Source: Marasmius tenuissimus (Eukaryota; Basidiomycota; Agaricomycetes; Agaricales; Marasmiaceae). Taken from it: a stretch of 64,000 nucleotides of DNA. The stretch is from contig JAQOTA010000060.1 of NCBI GenBank assembly GCA_029532415.1, forward strand, positions 4,092,001 through 4,156,000, written 5' to 3'. The notes beneath the pieces are model-generated. The model saw nothing but the letters and a program-made list of their open reading frames with translations. It searched no databases and had not been told where the DNA came from. Position numbers and translations under genes: made by a program. Numbering within the stretch: the first letter of the stretch is position 1; every line of letters begins with the position of its first letter. Shown here piece by piece: positions 34,989 through 46,486 of the stretch.

Positions 34989-35499
34989 GTGACCCTCCTC
35001 ACGAGACGGCGACAGTGAGGAGGCCACGGTGAATTTAGTATCCTTCGGGGCCATTGTGCTAGCCTTTAGTCCCCGAATTGTAACACCTTCTCGCCAGTAT
35101 ACATCACTTCTTGAACATCTGTCAGTTTTATTCTTCTTTGTCTTTTTGGGTTTTGTCTTAGATGGTTATCTGTGTAGTAGCTCACTCAAAAGTGTTCTGG
35201 CATCTGTCATGTCAAGAGCTGCCTCCGGCCCGTATGTTGCAATTTTTCAGCCTTCTCCAGCCTGGCTTCTAACCCGCGATCTACCCGAAGCTCGCTTCCT
35301 CGGCTTATATCAGAGGACTGGTTCGTCCGGTCGAACAACGCTGTACCTTGGGGAATTTCCTTCGCTGTTGATTCTCGGAAACTTTCAGTGGTAGGGCCTA
35401 TATTTATGGTAAACGCTACATGTTAGACTCTGGGTCTTGGGTCCTCTCAAACATCAATGGCCCCCTTCCGCCGACATGCATGTCAAATGTCGCTTCACC
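34989..35499. repeat. 3' flank of copy D, inverted duplicate of the copy F flank
   Basis: The plus strand here matches the minus strand of about 54210-54604 at many points (for example GTGAATTTAGT/GTGAATTCAGT, CATCTGTCAT, GAGCTGCCTCCGGCC). A 121-codon frame at 35029-35394 has no recognisable product and is not preserved in the other copy. Confidence 0.7.
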
Positions 35500-36960
35500 G
35501 AGATTTGATCAGGACAGCAAGCATCAGTAGAATTGGGGAAAGCCGTGTGTTTGCAGAGCAGACGGACATCTCATATAAACCTCATATTATTCTTCCTATC
35601 TCCCATGCAAGTCGTTGCCTATCCATCAGATCACTCTACATGAAGGTGTCAAGCCCACTCACCAATCCAACAAGATGGCTCGTAGGGATTATCCAAATCA
35701 CCTCCGTATAATATGACTTGTGGTATGAGGGTAAGAGGAAGAACGGAAGTTATGAGATGATCTTCGAAGAGGCAATAGGTGGTCAGAGAGCTTAGCCTGT
35801 GATGAATGGGAGCCCGAAAAGTCCGGCAATTGAGACGAGGACCGCCTACGACTCAAAGCGTTGATATTAAGATCTCAGCTAGTGCCACATCGAAGAGTCA
35901 AGTTCTGTCCAACAAAGATAGAGCCTTCATTCTTCTGTCAATAATATTTCAATCTATCTGAATGAATCATTCGGATCAAGAGGCTCCACTAGGGAATGGA
36001 AGCCGCTCAATGAAAAGCTACAAGCCGATGGCCAAAAATATCTCGTTCTCCAGTCGCCTACCCAAACAGCTCGAGGACACCCCGGGTGATCATATGACAG
36101 TACTGGGTCGCACATTGTCGGAACTCCCGTCGTTTATCGATACCAACCTCGGCACTAAAGGAGGATAGAGATGGAAAATATCTATCTAGCTTTCGAGATT
36201 GTTTGGTACCAATGTATCATGGAATATGACGAGGATTCGACGTTCGAAGTCTGGAACTCATTCACACATGTTGGGGGCACCAGTGGCCATTTTGACCTAT
36301 CATCTCAAGATGACGACAGATTCGACAACATACGGACGCTGTGAATGATGTCCTTCATATGTGTGAATTTGGTGAGAGCAACAAAGAATGGTACAGCACT
36401 ATAAGCGAGCACGCTTGGGACCCCGTTCACCGGCAATTCAGAAGGCGGCGGTTGCACAAGGAACTAGTGTAACCCTAGATTGTACTTAGCAGTGACGCGT
36501 AGTCATTTGAGAAATCTCGAGCATGATAGCAGTGTCTCCCGTATGATCCAGGTCTGAGCTACGATCTTTGAGTGTCACTAATAAAGTTGGAGAACTTGAA
36601 GGTCGCAGGAATTCCAGCCTTGATATTCGTTATCCCGGTCAGCGGGGGAAGGAACCCTCGTTGTATAGACAAAACCCCTCGGCCCTTGGTTTCTTATGTA
36701 CATGATCTGATCAACATCACAGTCTTACTAGCCATATCGAGTCGAGAAGGCGGTGTTGTACATATCCCGAGTGCATCAAGATTTGGGACCGTTCAGGGCA
36801 AGGCTTAGTACAGCAAATCGGAAGATGCCGATTGAGATCCCACGCCTCATCGTGATTCAGGGCCTTGACCCGGTTGAAATGCCAGTTCAAGTCGAGTTGT
36901 GACAAGCTCGAGATCAATATTACGCCTGAAAGTGTATCATAACTCTTCCTTTGATAGTAT
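35500..36960 (-). pseudogene. decayed gene, duplicate copy 1
   Basis: Read on the minus strand, this region matches 50965-52430 (plus) over most of its length. Shared landmarks in order are AATCACGATGAGGCGTGGGA, GATAACGAATATCAAG, GGACATCATTCACAGC, GTGCGACCCAGTACTGTCAT and TCCGAATGATTCATTCAGAT. Short peptides such as HDEAWD, FVYTTRVPSPADRDNEYQ and DIIHSVRMLSNL are shared but lie in different frames with stops. The original product is not recognised; a leucine-rich F-box-like protein is a guess. Confidence 0.6.
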
Positions 36961-38228
36961 AAAAAGGTCGACATAATCGGTATCAGAGTGAACGTACGGT
37001 GAAAGGCTCGAGATCGGACCAATCTAGCGCAGGAGTGAGTTGGATTCTGGCTTATTTCATCGATAACCGTTCCAATACTGATATCGAGAGTTGCATATAA
37101 CAGAAAATTACTCATTATGAGCCCATAGTACTAGAGAAAGAGCATCGTTCTCATGCGTTGCTTCCAACATTTAAATCATCAAGCTCTTGATGGTTCGAAT
37201 CCTGATCAGAGAAGTTACGCACCCTCCCTTTAAACATGCAACAAACTTGTCATGACCATAGTGACGCCGATATTGCCAGTTTGAGCCGTTAACACCATTC
37301 ACCACTGGTGGAGCCTAGAAACAGTGAGCCGAAATCATAAACAAGATGTAGGGAAGAATCTGACAAATATGGGTCAGTTTGAGACCCAAATAGAGCAGGT
37401 TTTTACGAGCGAACTGCCAGTCTTTGGGCTGGCCCAAAATGAGCTCTTTCGGGCTTGCTTTCGCACCAAAGAACGAATGCCATTTCTTGGGTAGCCACGT
37501 GAGAACCAGGAGGACAAAGGCATGGCCTTTGAGACGGTCAGGATTCCACACTTTGGCATCCCATCTTGCATTGGATGTCTGTAAACCCCCTGAAGGGTAT
37601 GACGGTCATGCAATCCAAGATGGAATGCCAGAAGCTTGTATTGTGTGGCCCCACAAAGGACTCCTTGGGTAGGCTCATTCATTACCTTTGTCCGGACATA
37701 GCTGACCCCATTCTTTGTCTAGAGAGGACTAAATCTGGTTATGTTTTTGGGATCCCAGAACAATGAATTTTGGGCGTACGGAGTCCTGGATTTTGGACAG
37801 ATCAAAACCTAAATTTTATTTTTATTTCGGCATGCCGGTAGTGGGCTCCGCCAGTGGTGATTTGTTTATGCAGCCTCCGGCAATCGCTATCATGTCGACG
37901 GATGCGAGTAGCATCGGCCTGAATTAGCCTTGGTGGGAAGACTCGAGTCAATAAGTACTAGTTCAGCTGAACGCTCTGGCTTGGCAGGCGGTCATCATTC
38001 TGAGACGGAGCCGTAGGCGACTCAGAGGATTCCATCTCACCTAGAAGAAAAGGCGGTGGGGAGGACGGTTTAATATTCTGACAAACGACCTCAGAGGGAT
38101 ACGGAAAAGGAATCCGGACCAGCTCGTAAGAACGAAGAGAGAACGTAGATACAAGCAAACCAAATAAGATACTCGTCTATAGCGAGGCGCGTGTCTGTCT
38201 CGTCACTTCCGATTTCAATCCAAACCGC
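36961..38228. other. intergenic with a degenerate foldback repeat
   Basis: Within about 37310-37770 an imperfect palindrome is present. Its centre pairs CTTTGGCATCCCATCTTGCA (from about 37551) with CATGCAATCCAAGATGGAAT (from about 37607), and weaker pairing extends outward. Frames here (for example 37315-37551 minus) are by-products. No gene is seen otherwise. Confidence 0.5.
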
Positions 38229-39824
38229 CTATACTATTTGCGCTTCGCTAGTTTTCTTTGGTGTGGTTGCCTCTAAAGTACCATCTGACGAGTTGCCTCG
38301 AATATGGGAGGGGATCTCCACCGTCGTCGTGCCGGTTGCTTGTTGCGTCCCCCTCGCCGCAAAGCGGATGGACATCACTTGTTCAACGCTTTCGACGGGT
38401 TTGCCATGGGCTACGCGCACGATGATCAGGGTGGGTGCGAGGCCCTGTTAGCACCGAATGCCATGAGTGCGGAAGTAATCGAAGTAGGTTGAGCGATACA
38501 TACCGACATCATTGTCGAGACGACAGCAAGGTCAATGGGCATGGTACCATAATTGTTTGGGTCCAGTACAGTCACTATTATCATGGCCGCTATCACGGTC
38601 GTCGGATACAAAATCCCAGACTCTAGGCTAAATAACGATGGAAGATAAGCCTCTAGTTCTGGTATGATCTTTGGAATCTGAGAGGACGTACATGGCGGCA
38701 ACGATTGCCTTGTACCGTGCGTTCACTTGAGCCCCCATTTGTTGACGTGCCTCCCGGCTAACCCACCATATTCTCCCGGCTACGAAACCAGATTGAGATT
38801 CTCCACTCTGTGAACAACGATGAGGAGGATGGTAAGTACCCACCAGTCAGAAGTGACAACAATCCATTGAAGACGGCGGAGGCTATCGACCATCCCCCGC
38901 CTATAGTGTTGGCGACGAGGAAAATATCCCTCTTCGAAGGAACACCCAAGCCAACGGGTACCATAATACATATGGCAAGTCCTATGCCTGTCGGAAATCG
39001 ATGAGAATTTTTTAAAATGGCCTGCGAGCCCAACGGAGCTCCGCACCATTAATAACGAAGGCTACGAGAGCAAGCCCGTACAAGAAGATCTTTTTGGAGC
39101 CCCAGAGAACATAGCATCGGTGGATCTACGTGATGGTGGCAATTAAATTCAATCTGATGCCCGAGTAATGGCGTACACTCACAAGCATGATATCCGCGAC
39201 GACACTTCGAGATGCGAGGAGATTTATTAATACCGACGGTTTAGAGAGGTCAGAGTAGGGATGTCACGTACTTCATGAAGTAACCCGAAAGGTTCGTCAA
39301 CCCTCTGATAGAGATGCGATGGTCAGGACGCCGGAGAACACGATCGGTATGAGAAAATACATACGCCCAAATGATCTTCGTGTTGTCATGAACCAGGTAT
39401 TCTGCCAAGGGTTCGTAATCTCGCGTTTTCGCAGCACGAAAGTACAGGATAGTTTGTCGTGCCATTCCCCATACCGCCGCCCAGACGTAGATGTTGGCAA
39501 GGACAAACAGGGATATCGTACATGTCAGGTATAGCCCTGACTTTGCTGTCTTTCGACGATGTAGGACTTGCATGCAAAGGCCAAAAATGATCGTGTACAT
39601 CCCTGTTCAACTCAGTTGTTGATACCTAGCAGCTTCGCGGCTCATTACGAGTGCTCACCATAAACAACGAACATTGTCTGGGGCGGGGATTCCGTATTAG
39701 AGAGGGGTACAGATATCGAAACATCAAATGTACTCACCGAGAGAGTAGCAATCGGGGCCACAACCACTTCTTGGACCGTGATAAAGGGCCCGACGAATTC
39801 TTCGAGTTCATCGCTAGAGGACAT
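38229..39824 (-). CDS. 7TM integral membrane protein, copy E (intact)
   Basis: Ten exons: 39824-39738, 39677-39659, 39602-39365, 39304-39272, 39204-39183, 39125-39047, 38987-38844, 38779-38692, 38627-38504 and 38444-38229. They sum to 1050 nt, 349 aa, in phase. Exon sizes are identical to copy A except for the last exon, so E belongs to the A/B subfamily. Motifs are IHRCYVLWGSKK, GRIWWVSREARQQMG, LESGILYPTT, GLAPTLIIVRVAHGKP and tail motif VESVEQVMSIRFAARG. Function is unknown. Confidence 0.88.
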
Positions 39825-39898
39825 GGCAGAACCGAGTAAGTCGCAAGTTGACCCAGAGCAAAATTTATGACCCTTTTCAGAAGCTGCAGACGAACATC

Positions 39899-39906
39899 TT
39901 TTATAA
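39899..39906 (-). promoter_or_regulatory. TATA box of 7TM copy E
   Basis: CTTATAAAAG on the minus strand about 75 bp before the start codon of copy E. Confidence 0.55.
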
Positions 39907-42900
39907 GTAGCGAGTCGCTTGGCAGAGCCATAGTATATTTTTCCGTGAGTTCTCAAAACCCAATATGTCCAGATGATCCTCGCATCTAGTGTTTTCCCGG
40001 TATACAGATATCATGTGGATGATGGGCGATGCATTGCAACCCAAAACTTCCGAGCGCTCATACCATGACTGTAACGAGATGTCCTCCCTAAACCGTGGTA
40101 GCTATGCAGCGTTAGGACAAGGCTGTACAGAGATGGTGTTTAGCGATAATTCCGTTTCATGGTACGACCGAAGTGAACCAAGTTCCGCGCCCAAGAATCC
40201 AAGCTAATCGTAGCTACTCGCTTCGAGCAAGTGGAGGACTCTTCGTCTGCGTCCTGCAAGCTTGGAGCGTTCTCGGCGTTCATTGTTGCCAAGAGCACGA
40301 AAGGGTCGGTTCGATGTTTTGTTGTGATAGATTGTCCTCTTATCAAATCTAAGTAAGCACATCCATACCCACAGAGACCGCGATAACCTTCACAGTGACC
40401 CGATGGACGATCATGGACGCCCCTATCACCTCCATCTCATGTTATGCGGGATGGAAAGCTGAAGCAACTTGATGCGCACTTCCTTCCATGAACATGTGTT
40501 TCCCAAGCACGCCTCTTCTCGTTTCAAACCTGGGAAAGTGCATTCTCGGACACAACGGCATCAATACATAGTGTTCTGATAGACCATAGGATGGAGCTAG
40601 CATTCTTCTGGATAGCGGCCCTCATCAACAGGGGAAACGGTCGAAAATGGGCAATGAATGAAGAAAGATGTGACTGATGCGAAGAAAGGGCGCGAACGAG
40701 AAGCGAGATTCGATGAGGGCAGATGTTGAAGAGAATAAGAAGAAATGGCAACGAAGGACCCTGCGGGAAAGACAAAGCCAGCCTCGACGACAGTAAAAGC
40801 TACCAGCCCCACGGCTAGCGGAACATAGGAACAGCAAATTGCCTCCCCACTAACTGCCAGGTTGATTCAACCCCTTCCTCGTTTGCGGCTAGGTCCACCT
40901 TGTTCTGCACCGACATCACGGTTCACCACGAAAGCTGTAGACAATGATCACGGATATTGCACTTCGTCCTAAACGACTCTTGCTGCTGAAAATAAAGAGA
41001 AATTTGAGTCCAGAAGCAGGCATAACAAGAGGCAAGCGGATTCGAGGTAGAGCCAGAACCCAGACTCAAGCGAGATATAAAGCCCCATTTCAAGTGAGTT
41101 GTTGTCTAGAGCGGCTAATGGCAAATGAGCGAAGGATAAGTACATATGAAAAACCAATTACTCACCTCAGCCCAAACGACCATACAAATGCATCGAGGAC
41201 TCAGCATTGTTCAGTCTTCGACGAGCCCACTAACCAAAGCCTTCATGCTCCGATTCCACACCTGGCATGAACTCCTCCCCAGTCTTCGGCTGGCTATTTC
41301 ATCAAATAGTGATGGGAGGCGCGGATGGAGACAAAAAAAGGACGATGATCATGGTGGTGAGGCAGTGACCCCTCGATGTTACTGTGCTGTGACGTGACGA
41401 TTAGTCACATGTCATAACGCAGCGTGACATTTCCCTTCTAATCATAATGCGACAACAATCTTCTTATGCGATACTGCCAGCACCAAACAAGACGATTGGA
41501 CGTAAAACCCTACCTATTATGTGTCCGGTAAGCAGATAGACCCCAGCTGAACACCGGCACCACTAGGCTGCTTTTTTTATCTCTCGCGCTCTTGAAGTAC
41601 TGCCGATCGGAGGAACAAGATTTTGTGGTATCAATGCTCAAGGGTTCTTGATATTCAAAGGGGTGGCCCATCATGAAGGCGGAAGCCGTAGGAGGGATGA
41701 CTACGAGCGCTAGGCTTGAATTTTACTAGCGACCATCCAGGATGAACATCTAGTGCTGCGATGACTTGCCGCGTTTCTCTCCAGGGTCACCAATTGATAC
41801 TTCAAGCTATTCCTCGAGACAATCCACTTTCCCTATCACTTGTCCGTCTTCATTGCGATGCAGGTCGAACAAACTTCAGAGGAGTTGTTGTCTTGGCTTC
41901 TGCCCCTTGGCATACGGTGGGTCGAGAATCCTCATCGTGCGAGGTTGGACTCTTGATCCGGCATGGTGTCCATAACGATAGATGCAGGCCTCGCAAACAG
42001 GCTGAGGTTTGTCTCTGGGGTGTTTCCCTGTACGTGCTAGTGCTTCGATAGTTTGGTTTTATATGGCTTCTGTAGGACCCGGGCATTGCTCATTGCCAAC
42101 GAAAAAATGGTCATTCTTGCTTAGGCATTTAACGCCCCTGGGCCACCGCTGACTCTGGTTACGGTAATATCCCACGTCCCGCTGAACCTGAGAAGACAAG
42201 CCATGTGCGACGGCAAGTGGTTCGAGTTCAATATCCCGCTGTATAGAACTTATTGATACTTCTTCCCGTCCAGTTTTCAACACTTATCGCGCGAGTAACT
42301 TCCGGTTCCCGAACTCTCGTGAAACCCGCCCTCACAACCGTGTTAAATATCAGCGTAGAATATCAACTGTAAATCAGAGCGGTAATCTCAATATTCCCAC
42401 TCGACCAGATCGTGGTCACAAGTCTATTTTATGTACCTGTAAATCAGAGCGGTAAGCTCGATACTACGTAGGTACGTTAGCAAAGAATATATAAAGTATA
42501 ACGGAACGGAAACACTCACTTCCCACTCGACCAGATCGTGGTCACAAGTGGGAAGCTGATTAGCTAGAACGCCAGATAAGTACGTGAAAATTTAGCGTAG
42601 CAACATTGATCGGTAACATAGAAAAACGTAGGGTAAAGTATGAACCGGAAGAGATTAGAGAGAAACAGTAAAATATACTTCCGTCGCTGAGACGGCTTCA
42701 GCCACCGGGAGAGTCTCCCGGGTCTCCTTTCGGCGGCCCCTCCAACATCAACGATAACCCAGTCTCTTGCGCTCGGCCATTGCCACTCTCCATCGGACAT
42801 CGGTGTTTTATTACACTTTCCCAATGTTTGCCTCATACGGGCGGGACAAGTTTCAACGAGAGCTTTTTGGAGTGATGGCTATCAATAAGGTCGAGTCTCA

Positions 42901-43031
42901 TTGCATATAGGTAAACACTCAAACAGCGATTCAATACGGAGTTAGCCTGTTGCTATCTAGAAGCCTTTCTAAAGCTCCAGTTTTCGACCACATACTCAAA
43001 AACTTCCCAAACCCAACGCTCATCCACGAGA
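39907..43031. other. gene-poor stretch with one interspersed direct repeat
   Basis: No gene is supported. Frames on the minus strand at 40524-40837 are hydrophobic in two frames at once and are probably chance. A pair of direct repeats is annotated at 42367-42549. Confidence 0.45.
42367..42549. repeat. paired direct repeats with a palindromic core
   Basis: CTGTAAATCAGAGCGGTAA occurs at 42367 and, with CCTGT in front, at 42437. A 30-bp unit beginning TTCCCACTCGACCAGATCGT occurs unchanged at 42394-42423 and 42520-42549; its core GACC-AGATCGT-GGTC is palindromic. Together they form a partly expanded duplication. Purpose is unknown. Confidence 0.85.
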
Positions 43032-44285
43032 ATGATACTCACGCTAGAGCAATTTGCACAGGAACAGAGGGCAGGGATGCCACCTGTTGTCGAAGGAGTA
43101 CCATTGGAAGGCCAAGTCATCGCCCTCACCGGGGCTAATACAGGAATAGGATACAAAGCTGCAAAGCATTTTGCACAACGAAAGCCTCATAAGTTGATAT
43201 TGGTGTGTAGGAATGAACTTAAAAGGTCGAGATGCGTTGCAGAGTACGTTTCCCAAACTTTACTCATTTGACCAAACCCTCTCATATGCAGCTTGGGGTC
43301 TAGGTCTAAAGACCGAGACTGGATTTCAGAACGTCGAAGTGTGGGCCGTCGACTTCAGCTCCTTCGAGTCGGTGAAAGCGGTCAAAACCAAGATCGCGGA
43401 GCTAGAGCGTTTAGATATCCTAGTTGAGAATGCTGGGGTTGCAATGTACGACTACGAGGTAACAAAGGATGGATGGGAAACGACGTGCGTTCGGCTACAT
43501 TTCTGTGTGCGTTCCCACGCGGTGCCTGACCCAGTTGATTGCAGGCTTCAAGTGAACGTGCTAAGCTGTGCCATGCACATTATCTTGCACCTTCCCAAGA
43601 TGTTTCAAACAGCGAACGAGCATCCAGAAACTGTACCACGTATCGTCGTGGTATCAAGTGATACTCATCATTGGGGGAAGATATCCGCCGAAGCCATGAA
43701 AGCCCCGAGTATGCTCAGATGCTTGAGCGACCATAATCCTGCACATTTCACCGGGGAGTAAGTTTCTTTTCTCTTTTGTCGGACCGGACCGCCCCGTACT
43801 AAAATCTCGCGTTTCCATAGTAAGATGTACCCAGAATCTAAGAGTAAGCTTCCTGTTTTCTCATCCCTGGGTAAAGAATACTTACCTTACCGTACCCAGT
43901 TCTTTCAACCATGTTTATCCGTACGCTCCAATCTTACCTTCCGACCATAACCTGCTGCGTTGTCAACCCCGGATTCTGCCATAGCGGTCTCACCCGTCAC
44001 GCCCCAGAGGCTGTTGCAGAACGATTCCGGAAGGAGAAACAGCTACTAGCGTACACCTCCGAGGAGGGAAGCAGACAGCTGATCTATGCTGCCATTGGCC
44101 AGCGGGAGCGTGAGGACAAGCTCAGGGGGAGTTATGTCTCCTTCAGCCGGGTATCAGAATGTAGCGATTTTATTCTGGGAAATGAAGGCCGGGCGTTGGA
44201 GAGAAAGTTGTGGGAGGAAGCTACGAAGGTGGTGTCAGGAGCAGATGAGCACACGGGAGATATTGTTGAAAGGTATCTATCTTGA
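43032..44285 (+). pseudogene. short-chain dehydrogenase/reductase with a 1-nt frameshift
   Basis: Exons 43032-43243, 43292-43484, 43545-43757, 43821-43843 and 43900-44285 carry a full SDR: cofactor motif TGANTGIG (residues about 34-41), DFSSFES, NAGVAMYD, the VNVLS helix, VVVSSDT, the catalytic YPESK and VNPGFCHSGL. It resembles the retinol-dehydrogenase/WW-oxidoreductase-like fungal SDRs that use NAD(P)H. The exons sum to 3n+1: after LVCRN one extra G (about 43215) must be skipped to continue as LKGRDALQ. It is therefore either a recent pseudogene or a sequencing or assembly error. All other sites look functional. Confidence 0.85.
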
Positions 44286-45030
44286 ATGAGGGCAGAACGT
44301 TATTGCTTTGAGCTGTATACACATAGAGTATTCAAAAATTTCACCGACTGTATTTCATCAATTATTGGAATTGAAAACCGCCTGTTGGGCGTTCCTTCAA
44401 ATTTAAAGTACCGACTCGGACAGAGCAATTGTGCTGACACAAGTCTCATATGCCTTCGTACGAGCTTATCGGCCGGTCTTCTGCGAGATTCAACAGTGTA
44501 CGATATCACTTAAACGGTACTTCAAAGTTCAAACTAGTTAATTCTGTCCCAAACCAATAAAATTATTCATTGCACCCCCAGAAGATACCCCAACCGGGAA
44601 CTTGGAACACCATACCCGTACATAGCCCTGGAAATAATGTAGTAGAAAGACATCTTGATCTTGGACAACATCCGAACTAACCTAACACTCTGACACACGC
44701 CTCCCGCAATTCGAGGGAACCCATCATGTGCAGAGCCCACTCACCAAAAAGAGCAGTGCTTCTCGGATTCGAAACACCGTTCAATCATAATCTCGTACGT
44801 TCCAACGCGCCATCCCACGACCCCAGTACCCGCGTTTGATCTTTGAACATGGATTTTATGTGACAGACACCAGGAGCGGTGCAGATCGCGGCAACAGACA
44901 TTCGACATGAAAGCTGATAACTCTGCCCACCGCCGCCACTCGGTCCGACAAACCGATCGCGAGCAGCAGAGGGGAAACCGCCCTAACCACACATGCATCC
45001 CCACATTACCCTCCTATTCACGATGCGCAT
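44286..45030. other. intergenic, no gene seen
   Basis: Sequence between the SDR gene and the convergent serine-rich gene. No domain in any frame. Confidence 0.55.
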
Positions 45031-46486
45031 TTAGCTCAGGGCCGAGGTGGGCATCAGTGTTCTCCAAAACTCCTGCAGATCCCTCAGCTCTCGTTCCCTG
45101 GAGCCTAGACTGGGGCTCTCGGGGGATAAAGGCGTCGTAGGGGAGGAAGGAGATCCAGTGGGTGAAAGAGTGCCGTCGAATTTGGAGCTCGCTAGGGGGA
45201 TAGCGCTGAGATCGATCTCCATTGGCTCTTCTTTGACATCGATATCGCTTCTGGTGTCGCTGTCTCCACTCTCGGATTCGAGGTCTGACATGTGGCAGTC
45301 GAACCTGGAGTATGAGGAGGCGATTTGCGGCTTTGAGAAAGTCAAATCGGGACTAGCTTCAGCCTGGGGCTTAGTTTCGGTGGGGATTTGGATAGTAGGA
45401 GAAGGTTTGGTTGAGCGCGATTGAGAGTAAGGGTTCTCAGAGCACCCGGAGCGCATGTGAGAGGGAATTGATACGGGCGGGCGCCATCCCCGAGATGCCG
45501 AAGAGTACGACGAGTCAGTTGACTCCGTACCCGAAGACGAAGCACTCGAACTCGAAGAGGAAGGGGCACGGTGAAGGGTGAACGACGTTGAAGATGGCGA
45601 TGCTTGACCGTACTTGTGCTCCTCGTGCCGGTGAGCCCCTGGGGCATCATAACGAGACCTTCTGGCAGGTCCGTTCGGAAGGTAATGATAGTTCCGCTGA
45701 TTTGGCGAGTTGTTCTATATGAACTCACTGAGCTCAAGCACAGGAACCCAAGCACGAAATGCACTCACGAAGAACCTTCCCTTCATCCCTCTGACCTGAA
45801 ATCCCGTCCGGATATCATTTCTCTGTGCAGCACTTCGTTCGGCGGAGGCATGACTTCCAGGGGGAGGGTCACCACAACGATGGCAGCTATGGGGTTCGGC
45901 TGGAGATGGAGGTCGTGATCAGAGTCTCGTACGCGGTATGCGAGGGCTGTAGTTCTTAGAATGGAAGAAAGGGCATAGCCGGGATCAGACGAAAAGGGTC
46001 AAGGCCGTGATTTACTCCACGGCCGAGAGAGGGTTGCCCCCGAGAAATGCCACGGACATCGTGGAACGATGTGTAACGTGAGAGAATGCAATCGTAGCAC
46101 AAGGGAAAAGGCACGATTGTTTGAAGGAAGGGGAGCGCTGCCAGAAACAGCGGTAAAAGAGATGAGGGGAATGTGGGCGGTGACGAAGAACGGGGTAAAA
46201 GACGGTTTCAATAACACTCACAAATCTTCACTAATCTGACATCCTTGACCGATATCATCGAAAGGGACATCCCAGAGGTGGATTCCGAGCTCGGAACTGA
46301 TGAACTCGAGGCTGCCTCTGACCGGGAGTTCGGATGGGCGACGAGTAAACGGCGTCGACGTTCAACAACGAGGGTTCGGGTACTCGTATCCAGGAGCTCG
46401 TGTGACAGCTGGGGATGGTTTTGGGCGGCGTCGAGCGCTGCTGAAGCGGGTGAGGTGATGACCTCCATGTCTGTATCCTTGTTCAT
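45031..46486 (-). CDS. serine-rich hypothetical protein with HRCG motif
   Basis: Exons 46486-46222, 45899-45769 and 45714-45031 sum to 1080 nt, 359 aa, in phase. The N-terminal part is Ser/Thr-rich with an Arg run (VERRRRLLV). Exon 2 encodes a compact block SCHRCGDPPPGSHAS...RTGFQVRG. The C-terminal half is low-complexity: Ser runs, then an acidic stretch (SDLESESGDSDTRSDIDVKE) and SP-rich repeats. No signal peptide or membrane segment. This composition is common for fungal nuclear or regulatory proteins, but I do not recognise the family. The first intron (322 nt) is unusually long and could hide another exon. Confidence 0.68.

Noticed and set aside
35029..35394. 121-codon frame after copy D
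   Set aside because: The inverted duplicate next to copy F does not keep this frame, so it is not under coding constraint.
36717..37115. 132-codon minus-strand frame as a gene
   Set aside because: It lies within the decayed duplicated gene; the counterpart at 51 kb is not open in the same frame.
45342..45764. 140-codon minus-strand frame
   Set aside because: It is an alternative frame of exon 3 of the serine-rich gene and is not linked to the other exons.
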